Below, piece after piece: positions 5,451-5,554 of a stretch of DNA of 5,554 bases. The notes beneath the pieces are model-generated. The model did no database searches. It was not told the DNA's origin and saw only the letters and a list, made by a program, of their open reading frames with translations. Source of the DNA: CAZQSL01 sp964595945 (GTDB lineage: Bacteria; UBP15; UBA6099; JAJRTR01); the NCBI GenBank assembly GCA_964595945.1, contig CAZQSL010000178.1, positions 1 to 5,554 on the forward strand. The letters are read 5' to 3'. How positions within the stretch are numbered: the stretch's first letter is position 1; every line of letters starts with the position of its first letter. Made by a program: the position numbers and the translations under genes.

Positions 5451-5554
5451 TGCCATAAGGACAGACTATGCTCTGGTGGCGGATAATGTGGGATCAGCGT
5501 ATTGTCGACCGTGGCTGTATTGAAAGGAATATGTTGATTTGCCATGACAATGGG
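5451..5554. other. Right-edge stretch without a recognised gene
   Basis: I see no gene with good support here. A minus-strand frame opens at an ATG at 5545 and runs through this stretch, but it continues out of frame across the start of the phosphatase gene and resembles no family I know. On the plus strand, ATGs at 5531 and 5544 follow an AAGGA sequence at poor spacing, and the frame cannot be judged because the window ends. Confidence 0.4.

Noticed and set aside
5021..5545. A 174-codon minus-strand frame starting at 5545
   Set aside because: Most of it is the phosphatase gene read out of frame, and the first 58 codons match no family I recognise. A short real peptide upstream of the phosphatase cannot be excluded, but nothing supports it.

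Overview
The window holds five genes, all read from the minus strand, plus their spacers. In transcription order (right to left) they are a histidine-phosphatase-family protein, a radical-SAM glycyl-radical-enzyme activase, and the heat-shock chaperone genes dnaK, grpE and dnaJ. dnaJ runs off the left edge. Nothing convincing is encoded on the plus strand.

Organism: a bacterium with a fairly GC-rich genome, and probably an anaerobe, because a glycyl-radical activase only makes sense where oxygen is excluded at least part of the time. The DnaK lacks the insertion of about 24 residues in its N-terminal quarter that proteobacterial-type DnaKs carry, so it is of the Firmicutes-like type (also found in some other phyla). 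The order dnaK-grpE-dnaJ is not the common Firmicutes order hrcA-grpE-dnaK-dnaJ; it is best known from Actinobacteria. I cannot assign a phylum from this window.

Right part (3678-5554): a leader of about 180 bases with a candidate extended -10 promoter and an 8-bp hairpin precedes the phosphatase gene. The activase gene follows 43 bases later, so the two are probably co-transcribed. No glycyl-radical enzyme substrate is present. An AT-rich hairpin with a T run follows the activase gene and may end this unit.

Middle (3507-3677): an AT-rich control region. It has an almost perfect vegetative promoter (TTGACA, 17 bases, TATACT), a set of alternating ATACTT/AAGTAT half-sites covering the -10 box, a short hairpin in the leader, and a strong ribosome binding site that fixes the dnaK start at 3506. 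I find neither a CIRCE nor a clear HAIR element.

Left part (1-3506): dnaK, grpE and dnaJ appear to form one transcription unit encoding the complete Hsp70 cycle: DnaK (ATP-driven substrate binding), GrpE (nucleotide exchange) and DnaJ (J-domain co-chaperone). Both spacers inside the operon carry a strong hairpin without a T run, which suggests mRNA processing or stability control rather than termination. GrpE has a long N-terminal extension with an unusual cluster of six cysteines.

The window is mostly a conserved housekeeping locus. The points that stand out are the cysteine cluster in GrpE, the partly degenerate auxiliary iron-sulfur region of the activase, the putative operator over the dnaK promoter and the intercistronic hairpins. 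I see no clear sign of a new multi-gene system.
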